Assembly: GCF_020379485.1 (NCBI RefSeq)
Contig: NC_063437.1
Coordinates: forward strand, 19,989,726 to 20,053,725
Direction of reading: 5' to 3'
DNA: 64,000 nucleotides
Origin: Brassica napus
Lineage: Eukaryota; Streptophyta; Magnoliopsida; Brassicales; Brassicaceae
Part shown: positions 1 through 11,870 of the stretch, in pieces
Numbering within the stretch: the stretch's first letter is position 1
Layout of the letters: each line of letters begins with the position of its first letter
Notes under the pieces: generated by a model
Databases searched by the model: none
The model's input: the letters and a program-made list of their open reading frames with translations, nothing else
Told to the model about the DNA's origin: nothing
Program-made: the position numbers and the translations under genes

Positions 1-1
1 G

Positions 2-205
2 AAGAGTTGGATTGGGGATAATTTGAATGATTCTAGGCTAGATTACTATTATGGGTTTCTAGTGGTGATTTCGGTTGTGAACATGGGATTGTTCTTGTTG
101 GCAGCTAGCAAGTATGTCTACAAGAGTGATGATACGAAAGAGTTTGGTGGAGGATGTGTTCAAATGGAGGCCAAGGCCTTAGACACATCTCCTCTTACTC
201 TTTGA
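2..205 (+). CDS. NPF5.1: NPF/NRT1-PTR family transporter, 3' end (partial)
   Basis: This is the last part of the final exon of a proton-coupled nitrate/peptide transporter of the NPF (POT, MFS-fold) family in a cell membrane. The frame is open from base 2 and reads KSWIGDNLNDSRLDYYYGF, the family's conserved stretch before the last transmembrane helix. A hydrophobic helix (LVVISVVNMGLFLLAAS) and a short cytosolic tail ending in SPLTL follow. TGA is at 203-205 and an AATAAA-type signal is near 284-289. The rest of the gene lies left of the window, so substrate residues cannot be judged. The NPF5.1 (At2g40460) assignment rests on remembered gene order, since LBD15 and ASG8 follow; the family call is firm, the member call less so. 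Confidence 0.85.
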   Translation, partial: KSWIGDNLNDSRLDYYYGFLVVISVVNMGLFLLAASKYVYKSDDTKEFGGGCVQMEAKALDTSPLTL

Positions 206-1622
206 TTGTAACAATGAGAGATCTGTATATATATGGGTTTCTAGAAAATTTGTATGTTGTGGTATTCTGCTTAACATGATATGAATAAAACTTCAGTGTT
301 TATTCTAATCAACCAATTAATACTTGGAAGAACCAAGTTGTTTCTCAAGTTATGTGGTTTTGTTCTACTTGTTGAACACAAATCGATTGGGTCGCATTTA
401 TACTAACATTGAAGGATTCACATGATCCTTGTTTTTTAAAAGGCAGATAAAAAATGGTTAATTTGAAACCAACGAGTCTCTGCCTTAAGATTCAACCGAC
501 GATATAATACTATCAAGTAAAGTTAACGTAGAAACTCTTAACAATTAAATATAGGTTAATCTTATTTTCCCTCGTAGTATTAAGATTCACACGAATGGAA
601 TCGTACCAAGTGGAATAGTATGTTCCCTTTGGACAGTGGAAAGTTAAGTGACATAGTATGAAGCAATCGTGACACTGGACCAAACGTACATAACATTACA
701 TCCTATAAGGATTTTATCTTTGAAAGCTTTCTAACCACAAAAGCTCTAGTCAATGGTCTTCAAAATTACGACGAAGGTTTAGGCGATTGAATTTTCTTGT
801 CTGGCTTCTGAGTCCGACCTTTTCTGTTTTCAATAATATACTAACATGTATCGTATGCGTTTGAATTCCAATGATACATGTCTTGCATAAATATGTTGAT
901 AATTCGGCAACTATATGTTTTTTTTTTGTCAAATCTCTGAAACGAATTTTTATTTTGCAACTTTTGAACAAACCACATTAACACCCAACAGTGTTTTTGC
1001 ATAAATCTGGTCAGCAATAAGATGGACTAATTAATTCCTTCTTTTGTTGAATAATTCGATACGCTAAGGAAACCACGAAAATAAAATTATAGTATAAACC
1101 TAAATTAAATTAAATGAGTTAGTAATAATTATCATACAGCTGACACTTCACCCAACCAATAAACAGTATGTAACGTATTGTGCAGATCCAAAGCCAGCCA
1201 TCACACAAAATTTGGTGCAAGTAGCCTTTTCTAGAATTAATTAATATTCACTCGGTTTTGTAAAACATTATGTTTTACATTTCACACATATTAAAAAGTA
1301 TTAAATTTTAATCTTAAATATATGATTTCAATGATTAATGGGTTTTTAACTTTTAATCTATCAAAATTTAATAAACAAATTAATTTCTCTGCAATTTACA
1401 ATTTACCATTATTGTCTAATATTTTTTATTTAAATTACATTTTTTGAAATATATTTATTTTCTAAGCATGGATCAATTCGAAATGAAAGGAATATTTTAT
1501 TGCTTGAATTCTAGAGTAACAAAAATAAAAGAAAGAAAATTGGTTAAATATGCATGACTCATTAATTGAATTTAAGATACCCTAGCTAAATTAAAATGCA
1601 CATATGTGTAGTTCAATCCTCA

Positions 1623-1660
1623 CATTAAAAGATAGAGCAGCCATTAAAAGATAGAGCAGC
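1623..1660. repeat. exact 19-bp tandem duplication
   Basis: The unit CATTAAAAGATAGAGCAGC occurs twice with no spacer. Probably a replication-slippage or repair duplication; no function is evident. Confidence 0.9.
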
Positions 1661-1684
1661 TAAAGACGTTGTCATCTTTAATAA

Positions 1685-1785
1685 ATAGTTTATTCTTTTG
1701 AATTTATTATATTAATTTTTGGTTATATATAATCTATTATATAATTAACAAAAATTAATATAATATATTCAAAAGGATAAACTAT
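1685..1785. mobile_element. AT-rich palindrome, possible foldback MITE
   Basis: Two ~37-bp arms (1685-1721 and 1749-1785) are inverted complements with about two mismatches around a 27-bp loop. The left arm begins ATAGTTTATTCTTTTGAAT and the right arm ends AAGGATAAACTAT. No clear target-site duplication was found, so a foldback element is one reading and a chance AT-rich cruciform another. Confidence 0.55.
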
Positions 1786-2213
1786 ATAAATATTAATCAA
1801 TATCATTATCTACAAAATATTATGTATTGTGTTAATATCCAGAAAAATTATTTTCTATCGTTCATTTTTTCTAAAATAAAGTTTTATATATATTCACTAC
1901 GCATATAGTGATAAATATGTGTAAAAATAGTTGCGTCGGCATATGTGGTCGAAACACCTTGTAAGAAAACAAATAAATAGACTTCTACTCTTTTGGTTGA
2001 CTTCCACTTTTTATAGCTTAAATCTCATATGATTATCTGTTATCTAAAATACTAAAATCTGAATAGTATATTTAATCGATTAATGCAGGCTTTTTATCAT
2101 CAACCTTCCTCCCTTATATTTATTTAATTTAATTAATCCGCCAGCCACAAATCATCAAAATATATAATATGTATGTGTATGCGTATGCGTCTGTAGAATA
2201 ATTTAAATAAATT

Positions 2214-3541
2214 TTAACCGAAGTAGGAGTTGTTCTCACTTTCAATGTCGCCGTATTCTAATGGTCTTGTGGTTGGTTGAGAGAAAACACAAGAAGATGG
2301 AGGAGGCGGATGATCAGCCGCCGTAGGTTGCGGCGGAGTTGACGGTGTTTGTGGTTGTGGTGCAATGACGGAGACGCCGCTAGAGTTATGAAAACCGGCG
2401 ACTTGGGAGTTGGAAGGTACGATCAAAGCGGCGACAGCTTCTCGTTGGTTGAACTTGAGAATTTCGGATCGTACGGCCGTGAGCTCAGCTTGTAAAGCTT
2501 GAATTTGGTGTTGTAGAGCAGAGATGGCTCCCATGCATCCGTATACTGGATCTCTTAGCCTCACGTTTGCTTCATACACGAGACTATTAGCCGCGTCTGC
2601 TCTCTGGCTTTCTGGTACTTCCTGGTTTGGGTAGAATTGTTTCATATTATGAGAATATTGCCTAACAATATTAATGTTTTCAATGGAATAAAGATTTAAT
2701 ATATATCCTCCATTTCATGACAATAGATGTTTGAAACTATTGTCCAATTAAAAAAAATGGAAGTTTTGTATGTTGAATACAATTTAGTTTTTATTTTATT
2801 TTTTACTCTTAATTAAGACAACTACAAATAAAATAAACTGAATTCTTTTGAACTATGGTATTAGAATATAATTATTTTTTGCTCTGTAAATTTATTTTAA
2901 AGTGCATGAAAAGTCCAAAACTTAACTTCTATCTTCATGAAACAGTGTAAGTAATAAACAGACTAATCTATGTTTTGGGATGACCAAGGAGAAAATGAAT
3001 TTAGTAGAAATCAATCCTTGGCGTAGATCAACCGAGCGATGATCACTATATTACTATAAAAATATATTTGTGTTTAATCTGCATGCTTAATTCATGATGA
3101 TATTTGTGCTTTGAAATGGTTACCATTAGCATCTTGGAGACGTTGCTAGCTCCAAAGACTTTGTGGACAGATGCGAACCTATGAGGCTCATGTGGGGAGA
3201 AGTACGGCGAAAATGGACATTCTTGAGCGCATCTACGGCGCAAAAGCTTGCAAGCTGCACAAGGAGTAATGGTGTTGAGAGTCCCATGAGGACCCGACAT
3301 TGGTCTTCTGATTCCTGCCATCTGATGAGGCCAAGCATCTGCGTCTATTTTGATCTTTTTCCCTATCTCTTCAAATCTCTCCCTGAACACAAGGAACCGA
3401 GGAAGAACTTTAATTTTCACGAAAAACATGAACATGGGATTAGAACTATAAAAGGTAGAAAACAACAATATCCACCAATTTGAGGGAATAAATCTTAATA
3501 ATTTAAAGAGAGATGTTCACTTTTTACCTTTCTCTTGACAT
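2214..3541 (-). CDS. LBD15: LOB-domain transcription factor, LBD15-like
   Basis: Plant-specific DNA-binding regulator acting in the nucleus. Three coding exons on the minus strand: 3528-3541 (14 nt, MSRE plus two bases), 3124-3382 and 2214-2621, giving 226 aa. All junctions are GT-AG and phases agree: GAAAG|GTAAAA to TTCAG|GGAGAG, then ATG|GTAACC to CCAG|GAAGTA. The LOB domain shows the zinc-finger-like CX2CX6CX3C motif (CAACKLLRRRCAQEC), the GAS block (FASVHKVFGASNVSKML) and a leucine-zipper-like segment (ISALQHQIQALQAEL). The C-terminal third is Pro/Gln/Ser-rich and ends SYFG. The start uses the tiny first exon because it restores MSRERERFEE, the N-terminus I recall for LBD15; the open frame upstream of FRERFEE is intron. 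A CACGTG lies ~350 bp upstream. Confidence 0.93.
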
Positions 3542-3894
3542 TCAGGCATGCTCTCAGAGGATCGAAAGAAAAGAGAGAAAAGTAGAAAGAAACAAAAAGA
3601 GAAGTATTAAAGTCAAGTCTCTTAACGAGGGTGTGAAGGAAGATAGCCGAGGAAGGCTTTAAAGGCAAGTAAAATACCAAGTTTAAGATTTCGTGATCAC
3701 GATGTATATATATTCTACGAGGGTGTATATGTGTTAGCAATATATAGCTAGATATATAAGAAAAACTTGAGCTTGTAAATAGAACTTTCTGATGGAGATG
3801 AAAAGGGTTTGGTAGCTCGAGTGTTTCTCTTAAGATGAAAACAACTGGAGATATGTAGTTAGTGAAGACTGAAGAGCTATATTTACAGCTTAAG

Positions 3895-3900
3895 CACGTG
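3895..3900. promoter_or_regulatory. G-box (CACGTG) upstream of LBD15
   Basis: Palindromic CACGTG 354 bp upstream of the LBD15 start codon. It is the core site for bZIP and bHLH factors; use here is inferred from position only. Confidence 0.35.
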
Positions 3901-6379
3901 AACCGTGAGGACCGGTTTTAGTTTTGTTTTTGATTTTACAAACCTGATATCAGAGATACTTATAATCATATGAAATATATCCATGCATGTACTCATTCAT
4001 TCATCGGCCAGGCAACAACAGATGGATTTAGTGCTTAATGCATACTATTAATGTTTTTGTTTTCCCTTGCCGCATGTGGACTTTTCTTCACATTTATATT
4101 AGACCCCTGCTTTAATATATTTCTTTAGTAATCAAATTTGTCTTCAGGTATAAATTAAAGTTTTATACTTCCAAGTTTGCATCTAATTGTTTGTGGAATT
4201 TACGGTGTACATATATATCTACGACTACACCGTTGAACGGGAATGGACGCCATTCATTTAAATTGATTAACGATAGCTTAATAGTTTTAAAAAGTTTTTA
4301 ATAGTTGAAAGTTGGTAAAGGATATAGAAAACATATTGTCAGATGTACTTTCTCTATTAAAAAAAAGAGGGAATGAGAATTGATAGTTTGATGATATTAA
4401 CATCTTAGTTCCTCGTCAAAATCAAGAAGCCTAATCATCTTCATAGATATGATACAGATAATCACAGTTAAGTATAATATTAACGCAAAACAGTAAACGA
4501 ACTTTATTTTATTTACTGTTGTTCGTACAGCTACCAATTTAAGGCCCATATATCCTCTCTACGCCGCTGATAGGTACCAAACATTTTATCAATTTTCCTT
4601 GTGTGTATATAGCTTACTCAAACCTTGGGCCAAGGACACACTGTCAATGGTGCAGATAGCTCTTGTGGTAAGAAAAAAATTATCTGGGAGAAGGTTGTCT
4701 TTGATTTCAAATTCGAACTTTGCTAGAGAGAGAAGATTTATGTTTAAAATATGTTTGATGTCAAATAATTAGTATTCAATTATCTCCAAGTCCAATTCAA
4801 AATCGATTAGAAAGAAGAAGATTTCTTAAACTCTACGAAAGCTTTTGCACTTGTATATTCTTGTTTGACCCGTATTTGTAGCCTAAAACGATGCCCCCGT
4901 TGTACTTTCTTCTTCTTTCTATTCGATTTAGCCACTATGGTATTAAACTTTAGAATTAGTAGAGAATATCATTTTATGTCAAATTAAGTAAATATGCATA
5001 TTTCGAGTTACCTTCTTTTTAAACACTTTTTGAGACACTCAAAACTGAAAATTCGAAAATAAAAATAAAGATTCGACATACTTAATCTAATAGATTACTT
5101 CAAATTAAACTTTAAGAAATAATATAAGTAGGTAAAGATTTTCATTATTGTTGAATCTTTTACTAAATATATATGGCTTCCAAAATCTCAGATCCGCCAT
5201 ATTTCATTTCAAGTTGAAGTTGACATGAACCCTAGCCCCTTGGAACTTTTTATCGGACCATCATTTCGTAGGATTGCCTCCGAAATATGTATTTAGTAAC
5301 TAGAGAGAAATATACACCATAGGCCTCCTAGTTCTGGTCAGATTCGAAGGTGTTGTATATTGCTCGTAGCCATGCTCATCTTCATATTCTTTCGTTCAAA
5401 TAATATTGTGGTAGTTTATATGTGATTCAGAAGTTTTTAAAAACTAAAAGAAAATAGATACATAATTTGCTTAAAATAAAATATCTACTACAAAATCACA
5501 ATGGATTATTTTTTTGGAAATTAAATATGACATGCAATCCCAACTGTACTTCCACGTTTCTTCGGCACCAGCTCTATTGCCCCTTACAATTAGTAATGAT
5601 ATTTAAGGCTTCACCAGTTAGAAGTCATCAAAACTTTAACGTGCGCACGAGTGGTCAAGAGCTTGACAGCCTTGTAATTAAATAAATCCTAACTAAATTA
5701 TTCCTCTAGTTAAAGTTACTTCACTGTTTTATTGCATTCATTTCACTATTTAAAGATCCTTATGATAAACAGTTTTACGTACATTTGAACCTTCTTTACC
5801 TTTTATGGTCAAAGGGCAGGTCGTGCCTCGTTAGCTTGAGAACTTAAAAACCCACATGAAGATCTTGGGATACACATTATTTGAATTTTCGACACCCAAA
5901 AAGTTGCATATTCTAAGGAAATCTTCTTTTTAGGAAAACTATTTCACAGTTGTTAAATATCAACATCCAAAACAAACACCCACTTATTAGTATATACTTC
6001 CCTTCAATTTAATGACGGTTTTGAAAATGATAAATTTGAATTTGAGTTACATTTAACATCTTTAAAACAGTTAAATGATAGTGATATATAATAGAGCCCA
6101 TAAATGCTGGCACATGGTCAGTTAACCGCCCACATTTTTTTCTTGTCAGTATAGCTTAGATAAAGTTTGTCATTGACTTCACATAATATAATTACGTCTA
6201 ATCCATAAATTCGAAACATATTAAGTTTCACCAAAACGATTCACTCAAATTACATAAACTCGAAACAACAAAATTTGCAAAATCACAACAACGAGCAACC
6301 GAATATATCATAAAAACATGTGAACATTAGCATCGAACACAATCAAACACTAATATGTGTGTTCAAAGATGCAAAAGCC

Positions 6380-6402
6380 AAACACACACACACACACACA
6401 CA
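6380..6402. repeat. (AC)n microsatellite
   Basis: About eleven AC units in the probable 3' UTR of the downstream-reading ASG8-like gene. Likely length-polymorphic. Confidence 0.85.
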
Positions 6403-6486
6403 AAAAAGAAAGAAACAAACAAACGGATCTCAAAAATCAAGATCCTATGTTTATAACAACAACAGCCAACACAAGACAACATGCCA

Positions 6487-7086
6487 TTAAACCAATCTAA
6501 GATCACTACGACTAGATTTATGGCTCAGAATAGAACACAAAGCTCTCTTCATACTAAACCCTCTTTTATAACACAACGTTGACGTCGGAGACGACGAACC
6601 ACTCTCTTCCTCGTCATCGTCTTTAACGTACGATCTCGAGCAAGAAAGGTAACACTTGTCGGGACGATGAACTGATTTAGACCGTGGAGACGACGAGGAA
6701 GAAGACGAAGAGTAAGAAGAAGAAGATGTTGAAGACGACCAAGAAATCGAAGGATGCGACACGTGATGCTTACGGTTGAACAAGGTCTTCACGAACCGAG
6801 TTTGTTTCGTTCTAACTTTTGCAAGTTTGTTCCCGGGGGACGAGGAAGAGGAGGAGGAGTAGTACGACGGAGGTGGCGTTAACGGCGGAAGACGAAATGA
6901 TTCAGAGAAGAGAGGATGTTTAGGTGTCCCTGGCCGTGTCTCCCATAAAAACGGCACGGAAGCTCCGCCGTAGTAATAGATTCTCGACGATGAGTTGACC
7001 TGCGAGTTATCCTTTACGACCACCTTCGAGGATCTTTCTGACATTGTCATTAAATGTTTTGTAAGATGTTCGAAGTGACCTAGCAA
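6487..7086 (-). CDS. ASG8: ASG8-like serine-rich protein
   Basis: Single-exon minus-strand ORF of 199 aa ending in DLRLV. It has the block SVPFLWETRPGTPKHPLF followed by LPPLTPPPSYY, typical of a plant family of disordered proteins with a WE..PG.P motif. Several poly-Ser runs, an acidic DDDEEESGSS patch and a basic Ser-rich C-terminus follow. No transmembrane segment, signal peptide or enzyme motif is visible, and the molecular function is unknown. By sequence and neighbours (LBD15 left, WEB gene right) it matches ALTERED SEED GERMINATION 8 (At2g40475), a name from memory. The true start may be the third Met (MSERSSKV, start at 7044) instead of MLGHFEH, which would give ~185 aa. Confidence 0.82.
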   Translation of the reverse strand: MLGHFEHLTKHLMTMSERSSKVVVKDNSQVNSSSRIYYYGGASVPFLWETRPGTPKHPLFSESFRLPPLTPPPSYYSSSSSSSPGNKLAKVRTKQTRFVKTLFNRKHHVSHPSISWSSSTSSSSYSSSSSSSSPRSKSVHRPDKCYLSCSRSYVKDDDEEESGSSSPTSTLCYKRGFSMKRALCSILSHKSSRSDLRLV

Positions 7087-9718
7087 AACACCTTCTCATG
7101 GATATGTCTTGAGTCAGATTTTATCAGAACTGAACTACAAAAATGGAAAGAAAATGGAAAAATGGAATTGCTAGATCCGAAGACAACGAAGCTTCTTGAG
7201 ATATGAAAAAGAGACAAAGACGCATCTATTTTTGGAACAACGATGCTTTGTTAGTGTAAGAGAAGTTTGCGGAAGAATTAAAGGATCTCTATATGCATGG
7301 AGTGTGTAAGCAAGCACATGGCATGACTCATGTGATTATATTATCATTTTTCTTTTCTTTTTGTATTATCTGAATTATTTTCTGTGTTTTTCTATTGGTA
7401 TTTCACATGGGTGATCATATGGCATATATATATAAGATAGTCGATAATAATTGCAGAGGGCAAGAAATGGTTAGATAATAAATGAGTGGGGCGATATACT
7501 GTTCAATGTGTATGCAACACACTAAATGCACCAATTGTGATTTTTGAAACTAATAAAATTTTATATACAATGGTTTAAAGATTTTTTTTTATCTATACTT
7601 TATCCGTTCTTTAAAATATATTAATTGAGATAATTTAACATGGAAACAATTACATATACATGTATATATTATAAGTTCTTATTTACGTATTTTTAAGCTG
7701 ATTTGTTATTTTACTATAAATTATGATAATTTTTATATCAATGAATTGATAGTTTTACATAGTTTATAAAAACTCACATACGGTTTTACTTCTATCACTT
7801 AAATTATTTTACGAAAATTCATGTTTGACGGTTATATTTATACAACAGTGAAAATCTCAAGTAATTTTTATTATATTATTATATAATATTGTTGATTTCA
7901 GATTCAAAACTTATATTTTCTATTATAAAATTATTAATGAATCTTTAATCAGACTAAAAGATTGTGTTTTAGCTGGAATATCATATAAAATAAACTAATA
8001 GAATATGGTACACCTAATGCAGTAGGATCCTAACTTCTTTCTACTATTGATTGAACCTTCAAATCAAGTGAACTCCTACTGGTGGGAGCTATATTATCTT
8101 GTAAATTTTGTTAGCTAATTTAAAATAAAAACCGTTGTCGCTATTAATTTCGTCGAAAATGATATACTATAAACGTGTATGATACAAAAGAGGTGGTGGC
8201 TTGTATAAGTGTGGACCGTTGGATGTACAGTTGAGCCATATTAATGAATAGAAGATGCGTTCGTGGTGCATAGTTTTCGTACTGATATTTTGCTTCAATT
8301 CGATAGAGAAACATCAAGACAAAGTTAGTTAGAAAAAAATATAAGGCGAAGCTTCTCCTATTTATTTAATACATATATACGTTACTCTACACGTAATGTG
8401 TAAGTAGACATACATAAACTGATAGAAGTTTATTATAAGCAACGGTCTAGACAATTGTTTAGGCCAGGATCAAAAACTAATGTTTAGGCAGTTTCTAACA
8501 TATTTTAATCGGTTCTGATATAGTTAATACTTGTTTTATAGCGGCTAGATATAGGTTCAAGAGAGCACTTGGTTAGGTGTTGTAGGCTCAATATTTTGTT
8601 GTCCTTATTGAGAGGATGTGTAGGCTATAGATTATAGACTTCATAACGACTGGTTATGTATTCTAGACATTATTTAACTCTATCAATATGTCTAATCAAC
8701 ATTACCATCATGCCTCATTTTGTGCAATTATTTATAATAAAATCAAAACTTAGGTACAAATAAGATTAGCAAAAAGGACCTTTAACTTGAACCATATTGA
8801 GATCAATGGGTTCGTACGCTGTAATGAGTTCGTTCCGACTTGATTGCAGCCATTGATCGTGGTTGACGTATTACTAAACTTTCATTGTTGATATGGGATC
8901 AGACAATATAAGATAATGGATGTAATGTTCAATCTATTTACGGAAGTTTCTCCAAAAAATAAAAAATTGAAATCATAACATAGAAAAAGATATGGTGGTT
9001 GTGATCATTATATGTACCTAAAATCAATATAACAATTATTCTGCTCATTTGCCAGACGATGTGATGTGCCTTTACATTTTTAACCCGTTTTTCACATTTT
9101 AGGTCGTTAAGAGTTAATACTATCGATTGAAAAATATATTTTTTTTGTTTCTGTTTAAATATAAGAGTTTTGAAGAATTAAACACCAAAATTGGACGTAT
9201 TTTTTTCTTAAATACACTTAGAAATGAAGTAATATTTTCGTTAATACAAGAAACGTATGGGCTTATCACTTTACAGCCCATTAGGAAACGATCGTCGGCA
9301 GCTTAAACGTCGTCGTTGAACTGATTGGTCCCTGCCGGCCCAAAGTTTACCTTTTTGTAAAGCTAAAAAAAAACAGTGGAAACTGCAATTCCCAATATCT
9401 TTTCCGTTACCTCCGCAATCAACGGCCCAAATTAAGTAATCAGTCAACTAATCCCATACAACCGTTCTCACGTGAACCTTTTATTACAAAACACCAGTCA
9501 ATCTAAACAACCAATATGAATTTACCACGTCATCATCTACTTTCCCTCTCTTTCTGAGTGGTATTGGTGTGACTCGCTACCTTCAAAAAAGCTCTTTTTC
9601 TTTTTCACTTTTCTCTGTCTTTTGTTTTGCTCTGTACAATAGCTATGATGATTACTGAGAAAGTGCTTCTCTTTATATCCCACAAGAATCCATCTTTCTC
9701 TCTGTTGTGGCGGTGGAG
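7087..9718. other. intergenic between ASG8-like and WEB gene (divergent)
   Basis: Shared upstream region of two divergent genes. It is AT-rich, and no coding ORF is supported. Near 8460-8580 there is sequence loosely resembling the dispersed hAT-like repeat family seen at 10257 and 12134. Close to the WEB start it contains ACGT cores (CACGTGAA near 9470, CCACGTCATC near 9525) and a pyrimidine-rich leader. Confidence 0.45.
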
Positions 9719-11870
9719 ATGGCAGAGGAGGAGCATCTGAATCCTGTTGGTGTTTCTCAAGTACCGGGGATAAGGAGAGTGGGTTTGAGAGCTGAGATAG
9801 ATACTTCTCTGCCGTTCGGTTCGGTTCAGGAGGAGGTGACACGGTTAGGTGGTCGTGGGTACTGGGTTCCTTTCAAGCTCGAAGACAACTACGTAAGTTT
9901 TGATTCTTTCTCTGTTTTGTTATAGAAGCTCATTGTTACGTTATGCATTGTATACTCACAGTTGATGCTTTGATGATAGTGACCATTTGTTCTTTAAACT
10001 GAAGTTGAGTATAGTGTCCATTGTTGAGCATAGAGTTTCATGATTGTTGTCAAAGTTTGTGAATTTGAGTAAAATTTTCATGACTAATTTAGTACAACTT
10101 TATCACTGAAAATTAAAACTGAGCTATTGAGTTTCATGTTATAAGGTTCTGGAGCTTGTAGCAACATATATGTAAGTTGTGGATATCATCAAGGGCGTCT
10201 AGAGTGTTAGTTCTGCCTCTAAGTTTGTCATTATTGTTATGACTTTGATGTATGCTCTAATCTTCTAAAAATTGGTTATAGCGGAAATGATTTTCTTAAA
10301 ATTCGATTTATGCCATTCAAATCAGTTTACACCATTGTCAATCGATATAAATTTTGGTCTAAATATGTCTAATCAAGCAATAGAGTTAGTACAAATCCAT
10401 AAATATGTCTAGCTTCTTTATTTTTGTATTTCTAATTTTTATAATTCATCAAAATTATTTTATAATTAGACACTAAAATACTAAAATATCTAATATAAAT
10501 ATAAAATATATAAAAATATATCATTATTTTTAACTCTGTCTAAACTCCAAATAATCTACCTAGTTAGTACCTAACGGTTTCTTGAATATTGATGCATTGT
10601 ATATTCACAAGTTATTGTTTATAAATCCCTTATTAGTATTTGAAGATATGTTTTTTGTTTACGTTGGTCTTTGTCATTTGTTCAGAATGGTGTAGGAGAG
10701 TTTGACATAAAGAGAATGGAAGAGCATGCAGCTGAGCTAGAGAAAGATCTAATAGTGAAAGAGTTAGAAACTCTAGACGTCCTAGAAGCACTAGGAACCA
10801 CCAAGAGGATCGTCGAAGACTTGAAACGCCAGCTTCACCAAGAGTCCTTGAGATCATCAGCCGAACAGATCAAAGAGATGAACAACGACGGCCACAGCAA
10901 CCACAACCCCATCTCACCATCCCCCGATCTCATCTTGACGGAACTAAAGCAAGCCAAGATAAACCTCGGCAAAACCATGGACGATCTCGTGATGATCCAG
11001 TCCTCCGTCGAGTCTCTCAACAAGAAAATGAAAGAAGAGAAAAAGTTTCTTGACAATGCAAGAGAGAAGCTTACATATGGCTTTGGAGGAGAGGTGGTGT
11101 CACTAGCTGAAACACCAAGGGAACAAGTAAAGATCGATGCTGAACCAACCGAGGAAACATGTTTAAAACAACAGAACAAGAACTGTCTGAGAACAGCAGA
11201 GATGAGACTCGTTGCTGCTAGGAAGATGGAGGAAGCTGCTAAAGCGGCTGAGGAGCTTGCGATGGCTGAAATAACAATGTTGTCATCATCAGCAGCCTAC
11301 GGTGAAAGCGAGGAGGAGGAGGAGGATGAGTTTTGCTTTCCGGAGCCTCCAAGATCTCCGTTTAGGACACCGAGAGGGTTTGGGAACGATCACGAGTCGA
11401 GAAGAGGGATGATCTTGAAGAAGCTTGAGGAAGCTACGGAAGGGGTTAGAGAAGGGAAACAAGCGTTGGAAGATGCGTTGAACCGAGTAGAGATTGCTAA
11501 CGAGAAGCAGCTCGCTGCTGAAACTGCTTTCCGCGGGTGGAGCAAACACTCATCACCACCTATGAATCAACCCCAACGCTCCTTCTTCAGCCATCTGAAC
11601 AAGCCAGTGGTGAAGTCTAATGTCTCGATGCGTGATGTTCTAAGGCGTAAGCAAGTTCCAAAGGAAGATGATGTGCACAAGAGGCAGAGTCTTGAAGGAG
11701 AGACACCGAGGCGGCATGTGAATTTGAGCCAGATGTTGAAGGAGCTGAAGCAGGATGTGAAAGAGGAGGTGCGTGAAGAGAAACGGTTTGTCACGCAGAG
11801 GAGGAAGTTTGGGTTCATACACATTACACTTCCAATGCACAAGCAGAGTAAGAAAAAATCCAGCCTATAA
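9719..11870 (+). CDS. WEB family coiled-coil protein (At2g40480-like)
   Basis: Two exons, 9719-9892 and 10686-11870, joined in phase 0 (AACTAC|GTAAGT to TTCAG|AATGGT), encode 452 aa. The first exon has the FGSVQEEVTRLGGRGYW motif typical of WEB/PMI2-related proteins. The second is mostly charged coiled coil (e.g. HAAELEKDLIVKELETLDVL), with an acidic run (ESEEEEEDEF) near residue 260 and a basic tail ending KKKSSL. Relatives WEB1 and PMI2 act in light-driven chloroplast movement through actin; whether this member does is inference. The ATG at 9719 was preferred over the in-frame GTG at 9707. The intron carries a dispersed repeat copy (10257-10591). It lies 1 kb upstream of HEME2 on the same strand. 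Confidence 0.88.
10257..10591. mobile_element. dispersed hAT-like repeat in WEB intron, copy A
   Basis: This ~335-bp segment matches copy B at 12134-12501 over most of its length. Shared blocks include TTCTAAAAATTGG at the left, AAATCCATAAAT and AAAATATCTAATATAAAT in the middle, and a right end TTTCTTGAATATTG like the GATTTCTTGAACATTG end of the element at 28067. Its ends are degenerate and no clean 8-bp target duplication survives. Confidence 0.5.

Larger units (their letters stand above)
206..2213. other. intergenic, NPF5.1 to LBD15
   Basis: AT-rich spacer between the convergent ends of the NPF gene (+) and LBD15 (-). It holds the NPF 3' UTR, an exact 19-bp tandem duplication at 1623-1660 and an AT-rich palindrome at 1685-1785. 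The only long ORF (750-971, minus) resembles no family I recognise. No other gene is seen. Confidence 0.6.
3542..6486. other. intergenic, LBD15 promoter to ASG8 3' side
   Basis: AT-rich spacer holding the LBD15 promoter (TATA-like runs near 3700-3760 on the minus strand, G-box at 3895) and, at its right end, the probable 3' UTR of the ASG8-like gene with an AC microsatellite near 6380-6402. The ORF at 5467-5685 shows no recognisable domain and is not called. Confidence 0.55.

Noticed and set aside
3163..3483. 106-aa plus-strand ORF
   Set aside because: Antisense shadow of LBD15 exon 2, where the minus strand encodes the LOB domain.
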